Shown: positions 41,508-50,333 of the stretch, one piece after another | Layout: every line of letters begins with the position of its first letter | Numbering within the stretch: the stretch's first letter is position 1 | Source of the DNA: Paracoccaceae bacterium | GTDB taxonomy: Bacteria; Pseudomonadota; Alphaproteobacteria; Rhodobacterales; Rhodobacteraceae | Length of the DNA: 64,000 nt | Direction of reading: 5' to 3' | NCBI GenBank assembly: GCA_027484915.1 | Contig: JAIXSA010000054.1 | Location: 1-64,000, forward strand | The notes under the pieces: model-generated | What the model saw: the letters and a program-made list of their open reading frames with translations, nothing else | Told to the model about the DNA's origin: nothing | Databases searched by the model: none | Program-made: the position numbers and the translations under genes

Positions 41508-42371
41508 CTAATCCAGGATCGCCGGCCACAACACCGCGTTGCGCCGGGTGAAGGGCGGGATGTGGCCGATGCTTTGAAGGCCGAAGTCGGCAGGCCTCAG
41601 CACCTTCTGCTCTTTCATCGCTTCAGGATACAGCGCCAGCGCCCGCCAGACCGCCTTTGGCGGCACCAGATCGTCGTCTGCCACCGCAATCATCCGCAGC
41701 CGAGCCGTCACCCGCGACGGGTCCGGAAGGGGCAGCGTGCGCCCCACGTCCGAAAGATGCCACCCGTGCGTCGTGCACCAGCGCCGCCAGTCCGAATAGA
41801 CCCCGCGCGGCAGGTCAGCCCCGAGCCCCACCAGCCGCCCCGGCAGATAGCCCGCCGTTGCCGCCAGCGCGCGGACCGGAGGCGACCAGAACACGCGCGC
41901 CTTCCACTGATACCGCCAGGGGTGGTCACTGACATGCGTAAGCCCCGCCCCGATGGTGATGGCTCGGCTTACCCTCTCCATCCCCGGATGCCAGCCCATC
42001 CACAGACCGCCCACCGAATGCCCGAGAACCCACAATGGGCTGTCCGGATACATCCGCCCCAGAGTCGCCAGCGCCGCCGCCTGATCCAGCCGCCCCCAGT
42101 CCGCCAGCGTGGCCTTCGACCCGCGCATCGGCCGCCGCGACGACGCCCCGAAATCCCGGTAGTCATAGGTCAGCACCGCAAGATCCCGCTCCCGCGCCGC
42201 CCATTCGGCGAAGCCCCGATAGAACCCTGCCGGGGCCCCGGTCGCCCCATGCAGCACCATAGCCGCACGCGGCGTGCCCTTCGGCCGCACGATCCGCCCG
42301 CGCAACATCGCCCCATCGCTGCGGATGTCCAGGTCTTCACCGCTTACCACCGGGAACGTCGCATCCAGCAT
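41508..42371 (-). CDS. Alpha/beta hydrolase (TetR-controlled)
   Basis: The 287-aa hydrolase has an oxyanion segment (VLHGATGAPAGFYRGFAEW), the nucleophile elbow WVLGHSVGGLWMG, a late Asp (VADDDLVPP) and His (IGHIPPF). ATG 42371 with GGAGG 6 bases before is preferred; an ATG at 42386 would put the first operator right against the start codon. It is divergent from a TetR gene, with two operators between, so it is almost certainly repressed by that TetR and induced by a compound it may act on. The substrate is unknown. Confidence 0.85.
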   Translation of the reverse strand: MLDATFPVVSGEDLDIRSDGAMLRGRIVRPKGTPRAAMVLHGATGAPAGFYRGFAEWAARERDLAVLTYDYRDFGASSRRPMRGSKATLADWGRLDQAAALATLGRMYPDSPLWVLGHSVGGLWMGWHPGMERVSRAITIGAGLTHVSDHPWRYQWKARVFWSPPVRALAATAGYLPGRLVGLGADLPRGVYSDWRRWCTTHGWHLSDVGRTLPLPDPSRVTARLRMIAVADDDLVPPKAVWRALALYPEAMKEQKVLRPADFGLQSIGHIPPFTRRNAVLWPAILD

Positions 42372-42386
42372 CGCTGCCTCCGCCAT

Positions 42387-42428
42387 TAGACCGATCGGTC
42401 CAATATCATGATTAGACCAATCGGTCTA
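42387..42428. promoter_or_regulatory. Twin TetR operators
   Basis: TAGACC-GATC-GGTCCA (42387-42402) and TAGACC-AATC-GGTCTA (42413-42428) have the same half-sites and spacer length, with centres 26 bases apart. They fill the gap between the divergent hydrolase and TetR genes. Confidence 0.85.
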
Positions 42429-42466
42429 GTCTTTCCGCGCAAGCTCCGACCCCCTATGTTGACGTG

Positions 42467-43030
42467 ATGAGCGACGAACCCTCCACCCGCGACCGACTGG
42501 TCCAGGCCGCCACCCGGCTTTTCCGCCAGCGCGGCTATGACGGCACGGGCCTGACCGAGATTCTGACCGAAGCGGGGGTGCCGAAGGGTTCGCTCTACCA
42601 CCACTTCCCTGACGGCAAGGCCGACCTCGCCTGCGCCGCCGCCGACTGGACCGCGTCCGAGATCATCCGGGTGATCGATGACAGCTTCCGCGCGGCCCCT
42701 GACTGGCGGCACGGGGTCACGACCTTCTGCTACAAGATGGCCAAGCTCTTCGACATCTTGAACAGCGCCGACGCCTGCCCGATCTTCGGCCTTTTGTTCG
42801 AAGGCCCCGACCACGACCGCTTCCGCGCCCAGGCCGAACAGTCCTTCGACCGCATCATCGCCGCCGCCGCCCGGTATGGCCAGGCGCTGGGGATGCCGGC
42901 CGACACGGCCCTCGACGCGGCCGAGACCTTCATCATCGGCTTCCAGGGCAGCTGGACCCTTGCCCGCACCCGCCGGAAAAGCGACGTGCTGCGCGGCCTT
43001 CCTGCAAGGCTCTACGGCCCCAGCTCGTAG
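42467..43030 (+). CDS. TetR-family regulator (LmrA/YxaF-like)
   Basis: The 187-aa protein has an N-terminal helix-turn-helix (ATRLFRQRGYDGTGLTEILTEAGVPKGSLYHHFPDGKADLACAA). The helical domain has LFDILNSADACPIFGLLFEGPD, as in LmrA/YxaF-type repressors. ATG 42467 is preferred over the GTG three bases earlier. The twin operators just upstream indicate that it represses itself and the divergent hydrolase gene. It converges with the phosphatase gene, 3 bases apart. Confidence 0.9.
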   Translation: MSDEPSTRDRLVQAATRLFRQRGYDGTGLTEILTEAGVPKGSLYHHFPDGKADLACAAADWTASEIIRVIDDSFRAAPDWRHGVTTFCYKMAKLFDILNSADACPIFGLLFEGPDHDRFRAQAEQSFDRIIAAAARYGQALGMPADTALDAAETFIIGFQGSWTLARTRRKSDVLRGLPARLYGPSS

Positions 43031-43033
43031 CCG

Positions 43034-43516
43034 CTACAGCGCGCCGCCCCCGGCGGCCCACTGAAACTGCTCCGGCGTCTCCACCGCGCAGGGCCGCACC
43101 CTGCGCAACCGCTTCAGCGCCGCCTGCGGCTCTTCGCCGGCTTCGACCATCAGCCGCAAGGCTGCCGTCCCCGACCGCCCACAGCCACCCATGCAATGCA
43201 CCCAGACCTTGCCACCCGCCGCAAGCATCTCCCGCGCGCGACTGGAGGCCACCGGCCAGCCCGCCAGCGTCTTCCCTGCCGGTGCGCCATAATCGCCAAT
43301 CGGCAGATGCAGCCACTCCACCCCGGCTTCGCGCAAATCACCCGGCAGCCCCTGCGCCCCCTTCGCCGCCAGCTCCTCCGCCGTCGTCATCGTCAGCACC
43401 AACCCCGGACCCCAGCGCAATACTTCTGCCAGATCGCGGGCATAGTCCCCGCCCCGTCCAGGCATCGGCCCGATCCCCAGCACTCCACCGTCCACCGCCA
43501 GCTCTGCAATGACCAT
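43034..43516 (-). CDS. Dual-specificity-type protein tyrosine phosphatase
   Basis: The 160-aa protein has the cysteine phosphatase loop VHCMGGCGRSG (Cys-x5-Arg-Ser) near residue 107. An upstream general-acid Asp lies in LPIGDYGAP, preceded by a beta-rich start with the GGDYARDLAEVL segment. Small bacterial members remove phosphate from Tyr/Ser/Thr or from other phosphoesters. The gene is divergent from dnaX, with 65 bases between. Confidence 0.85.
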   Translation of the reverse strand: MVIAELAVDGGVLGIGPMPGRGGDYARDLAEVLRWGPGLVLTMTTAEELAAKGAQGLPGDLREAGVEWLHLPIGDYGAPAGKTLAGWPVASSRAREMLAAGGKVWVHCMGGCGRSGTAALRLMVEAGEEPQAALKRLRRVRPCAVETPEQFQWAAGGGAL

Positions 43517-43581
43517 GACACCCTTCCCGGTGGACCTTCGTCCCCCCGCGTCCTAATCTCCCCCTGACTCACGAGGGTTCC

Positions 43582-45342
43582 ATGTCCGACGAGAAAGCCT
43601 ACCAGGTCCTTGCCCGCAAGTACCGCCCGCAGACCTTTGCCGACCTTATCGGGCAAGAGGCGATGGTCCGCACCCTGAAGAATGCCTTCGCGGCGGACCG
43701 GATTGCCCATGCTTTCGTGATGACGGGCGTCCGGGGGGTGGGCAAGACCACCACGGCGCGGATCATCGCAAAGGGTCTGAATTGCATCGGCCCTGATGGT
43801 ACCGGCGGCCCGACCACCGAACCCTGCGGCACGTGCGAGCCCTGCATCGCCATCGCAGAGGGCCGCCACGTCGACGTGATGGAGATGGACGCAGCCAGCC
43901 GCACCGGCGTGGGCGACATCCGCGAGATCATCGACAGCGTGCACTACCGGGCCGCGTCGGCACGGTTCAAGGTCTACATCATCGACGAAGTCCACATGCT
44001 GTCGACCGCCGCCTTCAATGCGCTACTGAAGACGCTGGAGGAACCGCCTGCCCACGTCAAATTCATCTTCGCCACCACCGAAATCCGCAAGGTCCCCGTC
44101 ACCGTCCTGTCGCGCTGCCAGCGCTTCGACCTCAAGCGGATCGAACCCGAGGTGATGATGGCCCACCTGTCCAAGGTGGCCGGTCTGGAAGGCGCCAAAC
44201 TGGCGCAGGACGCTCTTGCCCTCATCACCCGCGCCGCCGAAGGTTCGGTCCGCGACGCGATGAGCCTGATGGACCAGGCCATCGCCCACGGCGCGGGCGA
44301 AACGACGGGCGAGCAGGTCCGCGCCATGCTGGGGCTCGCCGACCGGGGCCGCACTCTGGACCTGTTCGATCTGATCATGAAGGGCGATGCCGCCACGGCC
44401 CTTGCGGAGCTTTCTTCGCAATACGCTGATGGCGCCGACCCGATGGCCGTCCTGCGCGACCTGGCCGAGATCACGCACTGGATCTCGGTCATCAAGATCA
44501 ACCCCTCCGCCGCCGAGGACCCCACGACGCCTCCCGACGAACAAAGCCGCGGGCAGGACATGGCCTCCCGCCTGCCGATGCGGGCGCTGACCCGAATGTG
44601 GCAGATGCTGCTCAAGGCTATCGAAGAGGTTGCACTTGCCCCGAACGCGATGATGGCCGCCGAGATGGCGGTGATCCGCCTGACCCACGTCGCCGACCTG
44701 CCCGATCCGGAAACTCTGGTGAAAAAGCTGCAGGACAGCCCACGCCCACCCTCCGCCCCGTCGGGTGGCGGCCTTTCAGGCGGCGCACCGGCGGGCGGCA
44801 CCACAGTCCACTCAGCCCGCATGTCCCCGGCCCACTCAACCCCAAGCCGCGGCCCCAGCATGACCGCCACCGCACCGGCACTGGCCGAAAGCCAGCTGCA
44901 GGTTTACGCCACCTTCGACCAGGTCGTGGAGCTGATCCGCCAGAAGCGCGACATGCTGCTCTTGAACGAGGTCGAGACCGGCCTCCGCCTCGCCCGCTAT
45001 TCCCCCGGCCGGATCGAGTTCGAACCCGCTCCCGGAGCGAAACCCGACCTCGCCGCGCGGCTTGGCCAGCGCCTGCAAGGCTGGACAGGTGCGCGCTGGG
45101 GCGTCTCGGTCGTCTCCTCCGGCGGGGCCGCGACCATCGCCGAAAACCGCGGCGCCGAACTGCAGCAGGTCCGCGCCAAGGCCGCCGACAACCCGCTTGT
45201 CCAGGCCATCCTGGCTGCCTTCCCCGGCGCGAAGATCACCGACGTCCGCAGCGCCGAAGCGATCACTGCCCAAGCTGCCGAGGTTGCCCTGCCCCAGGCC
45301 GAGGCCGAGCTCGACGACGACTGGGACCCGTTCGAGGAATGA
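43582..45342 (+). CDS. dnaX: DNA polymerase III subunit tau (and gamma)
   Basis: The 586-aa clamp-loader ATPase has Walker A TGVRGVGKTTTARI, four zinc-finger Cys (NCIGPDG, PCGTCEPC), the DEVHML Walker B and the sensor-1 segment TTEIRKVPVTVLSRCQRF. The Pro/Gly-rich linker and the tau domain follow after residue about 380. It loads the sliding clamp and ties the polymerase cores to the helicase. The order dnaX, ybaB/EbfC, recR is conserved in bacteria, here with one GNAT gene inserted. Confidence 0.96.
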   Translation: MSDEKAYQVLARKYRPQTFADLIGQEAMVRTLKNAFAADRIAHAFVMTGVRGVGKTTTARIIAKGLNCIGPDGTGGPTTEPCGTCEPCIAIAEGRHVDVMEMDAASRTGVGDIREIIDSVHYRAASARFKVYIIDEVHMLSTAAFNALLKTLEEPPAHVKFIFATTEIRKVPVTVLSRCQRFDLKRIEPEVMMAHLSKVAGLEGAKLAQDALALITRAAEGSVRDAMSLMDQAIAHGAGETTGEQVRAMLGLADRGRTLDLFDLIMKGDAATALAELSSQYADGADPMAVLRDLAEITHWISVIKINPSAAEDPTTPPDEQSRGQDMASRLPMRALTRMWQMLLKAIEEVALAPNAMMAAEMAVIRLTHVADLPDPETLVKKLQDSPRPPSAPSGGGLSGGAPAGGTTVHSARMSPAHSTPSRGPSMTATAPALAESQLQVYATFDQVVELIRQKRDMLLLNEVETGLRLARYSPGRIEFEPAPGAKPDLAARLGQRLQGWTGARWGVSVVSSGGAATIAENRGAELQQVRAKAADNPLVQAILAAFPGAKITDVRSAEAITAQAAEVALPQAEAELDDDWDPFEE

Positions 45343-45372
45343 CACGCGCCAACGGAAATCGGAGTTGCCGCG

Positions 45373-45837
45373 ATGATACCCCGCCGCGCCACGCTTGAAG
45401 ACGCCGCAACCCTCGCGCGGCTGAACACTCACGTCCAGTCCTGGCATGCCGCCCATTATCCCGAGGCCTTCTTCCCCAGTCCCGATCCCCAGGCGCTCAC
45501 CCAATACTTCGCAGACCGCCTTGCCGACCCCGCCTGCACCGCCTTCCTGACCGGCAGCCCGGCCACAGGTTACGCGCTTTGCCAGCTCCACACCCGCGAA
45601 CCGTCGGTCTTCTCGCCCGGCTACCGCCGCCTGATGGTCGACCACATCGCTGTCGCCCCCGAAGCCCGCCGCCGGGGCCAGGGCCGCGCTCTTCTGGAGG
45701 CCGCCCGCCAGCTTGCCCGCGACCTGAAAGCTGACGAGATCCTCCTCGACACCTGGGAAGCGAACACCGACGCCCACGCCTTCTTCCGCGCCAACGGCTT
45801 CAAACCCCGCCGAATGCTGTTCCGCGCCACGCCCTGA
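45373..45837 (+). CDS. GNAT-family N-acetyltransferase
   Basis: The 154-aa single-domain GNAT protein has an N-terminal RRATLEDAATLARL, the acetyl-CoA loop VAPEARRRGQGRALLEAARQL, and a final WEANTDAHAFFRANGFKPRRML. It could modify a small metabolite or a protein. It is inserted between dnaX and ybaB, with short gaps on both sides (30 and 53 bases) and GGAG before the start, so it is probably transcribed with them. Confidence 0.88.
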   Translation: MIPRRATLEDAATLARLNTHVQSWHAAHYPEAFFPSPDPQALTQYFADRLADPACTAFLTGSPATGYALCQLHTREPSVFSPGYRRLMVDHIAVAPEARRRGQGRALLEAARQLARDLKADEILLDTWEANTDAHAFFRANGFKPRRMLFRATP

Positions 45838-45890
45838 CTTGCACCGCGCCGACGCAACCCGTATTTCAGTGGAAACAGACGGAGAACGAC

Positions 45891-46235
45891 ATGCTGAAGG
45901 GTCTGGGCGGACTTGGCGACATGGCCAAGATGATGAAAGCCGCGACGGAAATGCAGGGCAAGCTGGCCGAAATGCAGGAAGACCTTGCCCGCATCGTCGT
46001 GGTCGGCGAAGCCGGGGCGGGCCTCGTGAAAGCCCGCGCCACCGCGAAGGGTGAGGTCACGGGCCTCGACATCGACCCCTCGATCCTCGTCGCCTCCGAA
46101 AAGGAAGTGGTCGAGGACCTGATCCTTGCGGCGATCCATGATGCGCAACTCAAGGCCAAGGCCCGCAGCGAACAGGAAATGTCCCGCCTGGCCGAGGCGA
46201 TGGGCATTCCGCCGGGCATGAAGCTGCCGTTCTGA
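45891..46235 (+). CDS. YbaB/EbfC nucleoid-associated protein
   Basis: The 114-aa protein begins [32 protein letters not shown] and has the family pattern [24 protein letters not shown] dimeric, tweezer-shaped DNA-binding protein is expected. Its stop shares a base with the recR start (TGATGG), so it is coupled to recR as in most bacteria. Confidence 0.94.
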   Translation: MLKGLGGLGDMAKMMKAATEMQGKLAEMQEDLARIVVVGEAGAGLVKARATAKGEVTGLDIDPSILVASEKEVVEDLILAAIHDAQLKAKARSEQEMSRLAEAMGIPPGMKLPF

Positions 46236-46834
46236 TGGCCAGGGACGAAACCGGCATCGAAGCGCTGATCGAGCTGATGGCCCGGCTTCCGGGCCTGGGG
46301 CCAAGGTCCGCCCGCCGCGCCGTGCTGGTCCTTCTCAAGAAACGCGCGCAACTCATGGCCCCGCTTGCCCAGTCGCTGGCCGAGGTCGCGCTGGCCGCCA
46401 AGGAATGCCGCCTTTGCGGCAACATCTCCACCACGGAAACATGCGGCATCTGCACCGACCCCGCCCGCGCCACGGGTGAGATCTGCGTTGTCGAGGACGT
46501 GGCCGATCTCTGGGCACTGGAACGCGGCCAGGTCTTCAAGGGGCGCTATCACGTTCTGGGGGGCACGCTGTCGGCGCTTGACGCCATCGGGCCCGATGAA
46601 CTTGGCATCCCCCGCCTCGTCGCCCGCGTGGCCGAGGAAGGCTTGCGCGAGGTCATCCTTGCGCTGAACGCTACCGTCGACGGTCAGACCACCGCCCATT
46701 ACATCGCCGACGCTCTTTCCGGCACCGAGGCCCAGATCACCACACTGGCCCAGGGTGTCCCGATCGGCGGTGAACTGGACTATCTGGACGACGGCACCAT
46801 CGGTGCCGCGTTGCGCGCCCGCCGAAGGGTCTGA
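46235..46834 (+). CDS. recR: Recombination mediator RecR
   Basis: The 199-aa protein has a helix-hairpin-helix ([22 protein letters not shown]), the C4 zinc finger ([15 protein letters not shown]) and a Toprim domain ([14 protein letters not shown] onward). The C-terminal segment ends [17 protein letters not shown]. It works with RecF/RecO to load RecA at gaps. The length and motifs are normal. Confidence 0.96.
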   Translation: MARDETGIEALIELMARLPGLGPRSARRAVLVLLKKRAQLMAPLAQSLAEVALAAKECRLCGNISTTETCGICTDPARATGEICVVEDVADLWALERGQVFKGRYHVLGGTLSALDAIGPDELGIPRLVARVAEEGLREVILALNATVDGQTTAHYIADALSGTEAQITTLAQGVPIGGELDYLDDGTIGAALRARRRV

Positions 46835-46857
46835 CGCCGGTTGGGGCGTAGCGTGCG

Positions 46858-47529
46858 CTACAGCGCGCCACCTTCCAGCCCGAGCAGTCCCGGCAACTCC
46901 TCCATCCGCTGAAAGAGCGACACACCCAGCGCGGCCAGCGACCGCGCCGTCGCGGTCCCCTGCCCATGCGCCGCGTAGCCCAGCACCCGTGCCCCCGACG
47001 CCAGCCCCGCCCGCGCCCCCTGCGCGCTGTCTTCGATCACGACGCACTGCTCTGGAGCCACCCCACAGGCCGCCGCTGCCGCCAGATAGACATCCGGCGC
47101 GGGCTTCGGCGCGCCCAGCGCCTGCCCCGACAAAACCGCCCGGAACCGACTCTCGATCCCGTGCTGGCCCAGCGTGATCTTCATCTTTGCCAGCGACCCG
47201 TTGGATCCCATCGCATAGGGCACCCCGGCAGCATCCAGCCGGTCAAGCACGCCCAGGAGACCGGGGATCAAGGGCACCCCGGCCAGCATCACCTGGTTCA
47301 TCCTGCCATAGAAATGCGCAACCCAGCCTTCAGGCAACTGCGCCCCCGCCTTCGTCGCCTGCCGGGCCACCATCTCGACAGTCTGGCCAAGGTAGTCCGA
47401 CTCGAAGTCCTCCAGTGTCAGGGGCAAGCCATGCAACGCCAGCTCCTCGACGAACAGCGCAAGCGTCGGCCCCTCGCTGTCCACGACCACCCCGTCACAG
47501 TCGAACAGCACGGCTTTGGGTCGGGTCAT
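46858..47529 (-). CDS. HAD-superfamily hydrolase, phosphoglycolate/phosphoglucomutase type
   Basis: The 223-aa protein has motif I FDCDGVVVDSE and a helical cap (residues about 17-90). Motif II is in MGSNGS, the motif III Lys is in ALGAPKPAPDVYL, and motif IV is VIEDSAQGARAG. It belongs to the large subfamily of sugar-phosphate phosphatases, beta-phosphoglucomutases and detoxifying phosphatases. Its start overlaps the rsmD stop by four bases. Confidence 0.9.
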   Translation of the reverse strand: MTRPKAVLFDCDGVVVDSEGPTLALFVEELALHGLPLTLEDFESDYLGQTVEMVARQATKAGAQLPEGWVAHFYGRMNQVMLAGVPLIPGLLGVLDRLDAAGVPYAMGSNGSLAKMKITLGQHGIESRFRAVLSGQALGAPKPAPDVYLAAAAACGVAPEQCVVIEDSAQGARAGLASGARVLGYAAHGQGTATARSLAALGVSLFQRMEELPGLLGLEGGAL

Positions 47530-48086
47530 TCCGGGGCTTTCAGCAGGGTCACGACGGTGTCGCCATACTTGCGTTGATCGGCCAGCGCAAATCCCTCCGG
47601 GACGGCCACAGCAGCACCTTCCTCCCAGACGACCATCGCCCCCGGCGCCAGCCAGCCGCCCTTGCGCGCAGCCGCCAAGGCCTGCTCCCCCAGACCCTTG
47701 CCATAGGGCGGGTCCAAGAACACCAACCCGAACGGTTCGCCCGGATTGGGCCCCAGCCGCACCGCATCCTGCCGCAGCACCCTCGTCTCCCCCTCCGCCC
47801 GCATCTTGCCGATGTTGGCACGAAGCAAGGCCAGAGCCTTCGCCCCATCATCCACGAAGACCGCTTTGGTCGCCCCCCGGCTCAACGCCTCCAAGCCAAG
47901 CGCCCCGGTCCCCGCGAACAGGTCCAGCACCCGCGCGCCCGCCACCGGGTTGCCATGCGCATTGATCAAAAGGTTGAAGATCGCCTCCCGCACCCGGTCT
48001 GACGTGGGACGCAGATGAGCGGCCGCATCGCCCTCGCCGACATCGGCAAGCTTCAGTCCGCGTCGGCTGCCGCCAATGATCCGCAT
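47526..48086 (-). CDS. rsmD: 16S rRNA m2G966 methyltransferase RsmD
   Basis: The 186-aa protein begins MRIIGGSRRGLKL and has the rRNA-entry segment LRPTSDRVREAIFNLL, the SAM-binding VLDLFAGTGALGLEALSRGA and the catalytic VFLDPPYGKGL. It methylates G966 of 16S rRNA at N2. It is translated just before the HAD gene. Upstream, 49 bases away, is the stop of the ferredoxin reductase gene. Confidence 0.95.
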   Translation of the reverse strand: MRIIGGSRRGLKLADVGEGDAAAHLRPTSDRVREAIFNLLINAHGNPVAGARVLDLFAGTGALGLEALSRGATKAVFVDDGAKALALLRANIGKMRAEGETRVLRQDAVRLGPNPGEPFGLVFLDPPYGKGLGEQALAAARKGGWLAPGAMVVWEEGAAVAVPEGFALADQRKYGDTVVTLLKAPE

Positions 48087-48135
48087 CGGGTCTCCGGAAA
48101 TCTCACCCCTCTCTCGTTCGAGAGGGGGGGTTGGG

Positions 48136-49338
48136 TCAGGACTTCAACAATGCCTTCAGGTCGGGCGCGGTCTCGATGACCTCGGCCGCCGGGCTCTTGC
48201 CCATCTCGATCAGGCGCTTGCCGACCATGTAGGCCCGGCTGTCGTTCATCGCGTCCACCGCCAGAATGTCGGCCCCGCGATAGTACCAGAAGCTTGCGGC
48301 AGCCCCCTCGCCCTTCCGGGTGACGATCCGGTCGTAGCCCGTGTTCAGGCCTGCGATCTGCAGCTTCAGGTCGTACTGGTCCGACCAGAACCAGGGCTTC
48401 GCCTCGTACGGCGCGGCGGCACCCAGGATATTCGCCGCCACCGCCTCGGCCTGGTCGATGGCATTGCCCACCGACTCCAACCTGATGCGCCCGTCTTTCC
48501 ACGGGAAGGACGCGCAATCCCCCGCCGACCAGATCGACATGTCCGAGGTCCGGCCCAGCGCGTCCGTGGCGATCCCGTTGTCCAGCGCCAGACCAGCATT
48601 CTCGGCCAGATGGGTGTTCGGAATGATGCCCACACCGACGATCACGAAATCCGCCGGCAGCTGGCGACCATCGGTCAGCAACGCGCCCTCGACACGGTCG
48701 TCGCCCACCAGCCGGTTCAGCCCGGTGGATTCCAGCACCTTTACCCCATGCGCCTGATGCAGCGCCCGGACATAATCCGAGGTCTGGGGCGAGGCGACCC
48801 GCTGCAGGATGCGCGGGGCCATTTCCAGCACGGTGACGTCCAGCCCCAGCTTCGACGCGACCGCAGCCGCCTCCAGCCCGATATAGCCACCACCGACGAT
48901 GATGACCTTGCGGCCGGCCACGAACTCGCCCCGCATCGCGTCGACATCGGCCAGCGTGCGGACGGTGTAGACGCCCTCAAGCGCGCCACCGATCGCCGCC
49001 GGAAGCCGCCGAGGTGTCGATCCCGTGGTCAGCGCGAGATGGTCGTATTCCAGCGCCTCGCCGCCCAACGTCACCGTCTTTGCCGTGGGGTCGATGGCCG
49101 TCACCGCCTGCCCAAGCCGCAGCTCCACCCCATGCTCCGCCCAGAACTCTGGCGCGCGCAGCCACAGGCGGTCTTCCTCCATCTCGCCCAGAAGGTAGCC
49201 CTTCGACAGGGGCGGCCGCTGGTAGGGGGGTGCTGGCTCGTCGCCCAGCATCACGATCTGGCCCGCATGCCCCAGCGCCCGCAGCTTCGCCGCCAGCGCT
49301 GCACCCGCCTGCCCGGCCCCGACGATCACCACCCGCAT
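48136..49338 (-). CDS. Ferredoxin reductase (putidaredoxin-reductase-like)
   Basis: The 400-aa FAD enzyme has the FAD motif VIVGAGQAGAALAAKL, the typical PPYQRPPLSKGYLLGE, an NAD-binding KVIIVGGGYIGLEAAAVASKL, WSAGDCASFP, and a C-terminal dimer-like domain (KPWFWSDQYDLKLQIAG). It moves electrons from NADH to a [2Fe-2S] ferredoxin, usually for a P450, oxygenase or Fe-S assembly. No ferredoxin or P450 gene is next to it. It is divergent from the peroxiredoxin gene. Confidence 0.92.
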   Translation of the reverse strand: MRVVIVGAGQAGAALAAKLRALGHAGQIVMLGDEPAPPYQRPPLSKGYLLGEMEEDRLWLRAPEFWAEHGVELRLGQAVTAIDPTAKTVTLGGEALEYDHLALTTGSTPRRLPAAIGGALEGVYTVRTLADVDAMRGEFVAGRKVIIVGGGYIGLEAAAVASKLGLDVTVLEMAPRILQRVASPQTSDYVRALHQAHGVKVLESTGLNRLVGDDRVEGALLTDGRQLPADFVIVGVGIIPNTHLAENAGLALDNGIATDALGRTSDMSIWSAGDCASFPWKDGRIRLESVGNAIDQAEAVAANILGAAAPYEAKPWFWSDQYDLKLQIAGLNTGYDRIVTRKGEGAAASFWYYRGADILAVDAMNDSRAYMVGKRLIEMGKSPAAEVIETAPDLKALLKS

Positions 49339-49426
49339 GGCGTTTCCCCCTCTGGCATGTTCCGCGCCGGACCCTATAACCCATGCGACACAAGGTGCAA
49401 CGCGCCGCGATCATGAGGGATAGAAA

Positions 49427-49912
49427 ATGACGATTGCCGAAGGAATGAGCCTTCCCGACGCCACGCTTCTGCACATGGGCGACAACGGGGCCGAGGCGGT
49501 GAAGCTCTCGGACAAACTCAAGGGCCACAAGGTCGTGATCTTCGGGCTGCCCGGTGCCTATACCGGCACCTGCTCCACCGCCCATGTCCCCAGCTTCATC
49601 CGCACCGCGACGAAGTTCGCCGACAAGGGCATCGACGAGATCATCTGCGTCTCGGTCAACGACCCCTTCGTGATGAAGGCCTGGGGAGAGGCGACCGGCG
49701 CCACCGCAGCCGGGATCACCATGCTGGGCGATGCCGACGCCAGCTTCACCAAGGCCATCGGCCAGACATTCGACGTCCCGCACCTTGGTTTCTTCGCCCG
49801 CTCCAAGCGCTATTCACTCTTGGCCGAGGATGGCGTGGTGACCAAGTTCAACCCGGAAATCGGCTCGGGGTGCGAGATTTCGGCCGGGGAACACCTCTTG
49901 TCGCAACTCTGA
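49427..49912 (+). CDS. Peroxiredoxin (Prx5 type)
   Basis: The 161-aa protein has the catalytic loop PGAYTGTCSTAHVPSF with the peroxidatic Cys, a Prx5-type DDPFVMKAWG-like segment (VNDPFVMKAWGEATG), and a C-terminal Cys in EIGSGCEISAGEHLL that may resolve it. It reduces hydrogen and alkyl peroxides using glutathione/glutaredoxin or thioredoxin. A palindromic repeat follows its stop. Confidence 0.93.
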   Translation: MTIAEGMSLPDATLLHMGDNGAEAVKLSDKLKGHKVVIFGLPGAYTGTCSTAHVPSFIRTATKFADKGIDEIICVSVNDPFVMKAWGEATGATAAGITMLGDADASFTKAIGQTFDVPHLGFFARSKRYSLLAEDGVVTKFNPEIGSGCEISAGEHLLSQL

Positions 49913-49919
49913 CCGGCCA

Positions 49920-49977
49920 CTCGTCGTCGACTTCGTCCCTCCTCGCGCCCGAGGAGAAGACGAGGTCGCACGACGAG
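49920..49977. repeat. Palindromic intergenic repeat, copy 2
   Basis: The left arm (CTCGTCGTCGACTTCGTC, then CCTCCTCG) and right arm (CGAGGAGAAGACGAGGTCG, then CACGACGAG) are near-perfect inverted copies of about 27 bases around a 4-base centre, the most regular copy in the window. It fills the gap between the convergent peroxiredoxin and 114-aa protein genes and could act as a two-way terminator. Confidence 0.75.
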
Positions 49978-49979
49978 GG

Positions 49980-50324
49980 TTACTCCTCGCGCACGTGCCG
50001 CTGGAAGGCGCGCTTCAGCAAATCCAGCTCGGCGCGCAGAAGGCTCAGCTCGGCCCGGATGTCGTCATCCAGCGGCTCCCCCGCGACCAGCGTGATCACC
50101 GCCAGCCGCTCGCCGCCCGCCTGCACCAGGATCGTCTGCACCCCCTCGTTCAGCGCCCAGGCAGGGATCGGCACCCGCACCACATGCTGACCTGCCGCCT
50201 GGGGCGAGACGGTGATCCCATCGATGGCCCGCCCCCCATGCAACGCCTCGACGGCCGGGGGTTCGGACGCCGTCACGACAGCTTCCCAGACCCCGCCTGA
50301 AATCCGCCCCGCTTCACACTTCAT
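49980..50324 (-). CDS. Small conserved-looking protein, 114 aa
   Basis: No known family is recognised. The first 75 residues look beta-rich (VWEAVVTASEPPAVEAL, HVVRVPIPAWALNEGVQTILVQ, RLAVITLVAGEPL), like an Ig-type or carbohydrate-binding sandwich. The last 30 are a charged helix (IRAELSLLRAELDLLKRAFQRHV), possibly a coiled-coil dimer. It lacks a signal peptide. It is 9 bases after the DUF6478-like gene and surely co-transcribed with it; the beta domain hints that the pair handles a surface glycan or protein. Confidence 0.6.
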   Translation of the reverse strand: MKCEAGRISGGVWEAVVTASEPPAVEALHGGRAIDGITVSPQAAGQHVVRVPIPAWALNEGVQTILVQAGGERLAVITLVAGEPLDDDIRAELSLLRAELDLLKRAFQRHVREE

Positions 50325-50333
50325 CCTGCACCC

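Noticed and set aside
43525..43580. Possible fifth copy of the palindromic repeat before dnaX (CTTCGTCCC and CACGAGG blocks)
   Set aside because: Only short fragments match, and the inverted arm is not present.
44721..44760. Programmed -1 frameshift in dnaX at GAAAAAG followed by a CCACCC/GGGTGG stem
   Set aside because: The slippery run has only five A, and the -1 frame stays open for a long distance, so no short gamma product would result.
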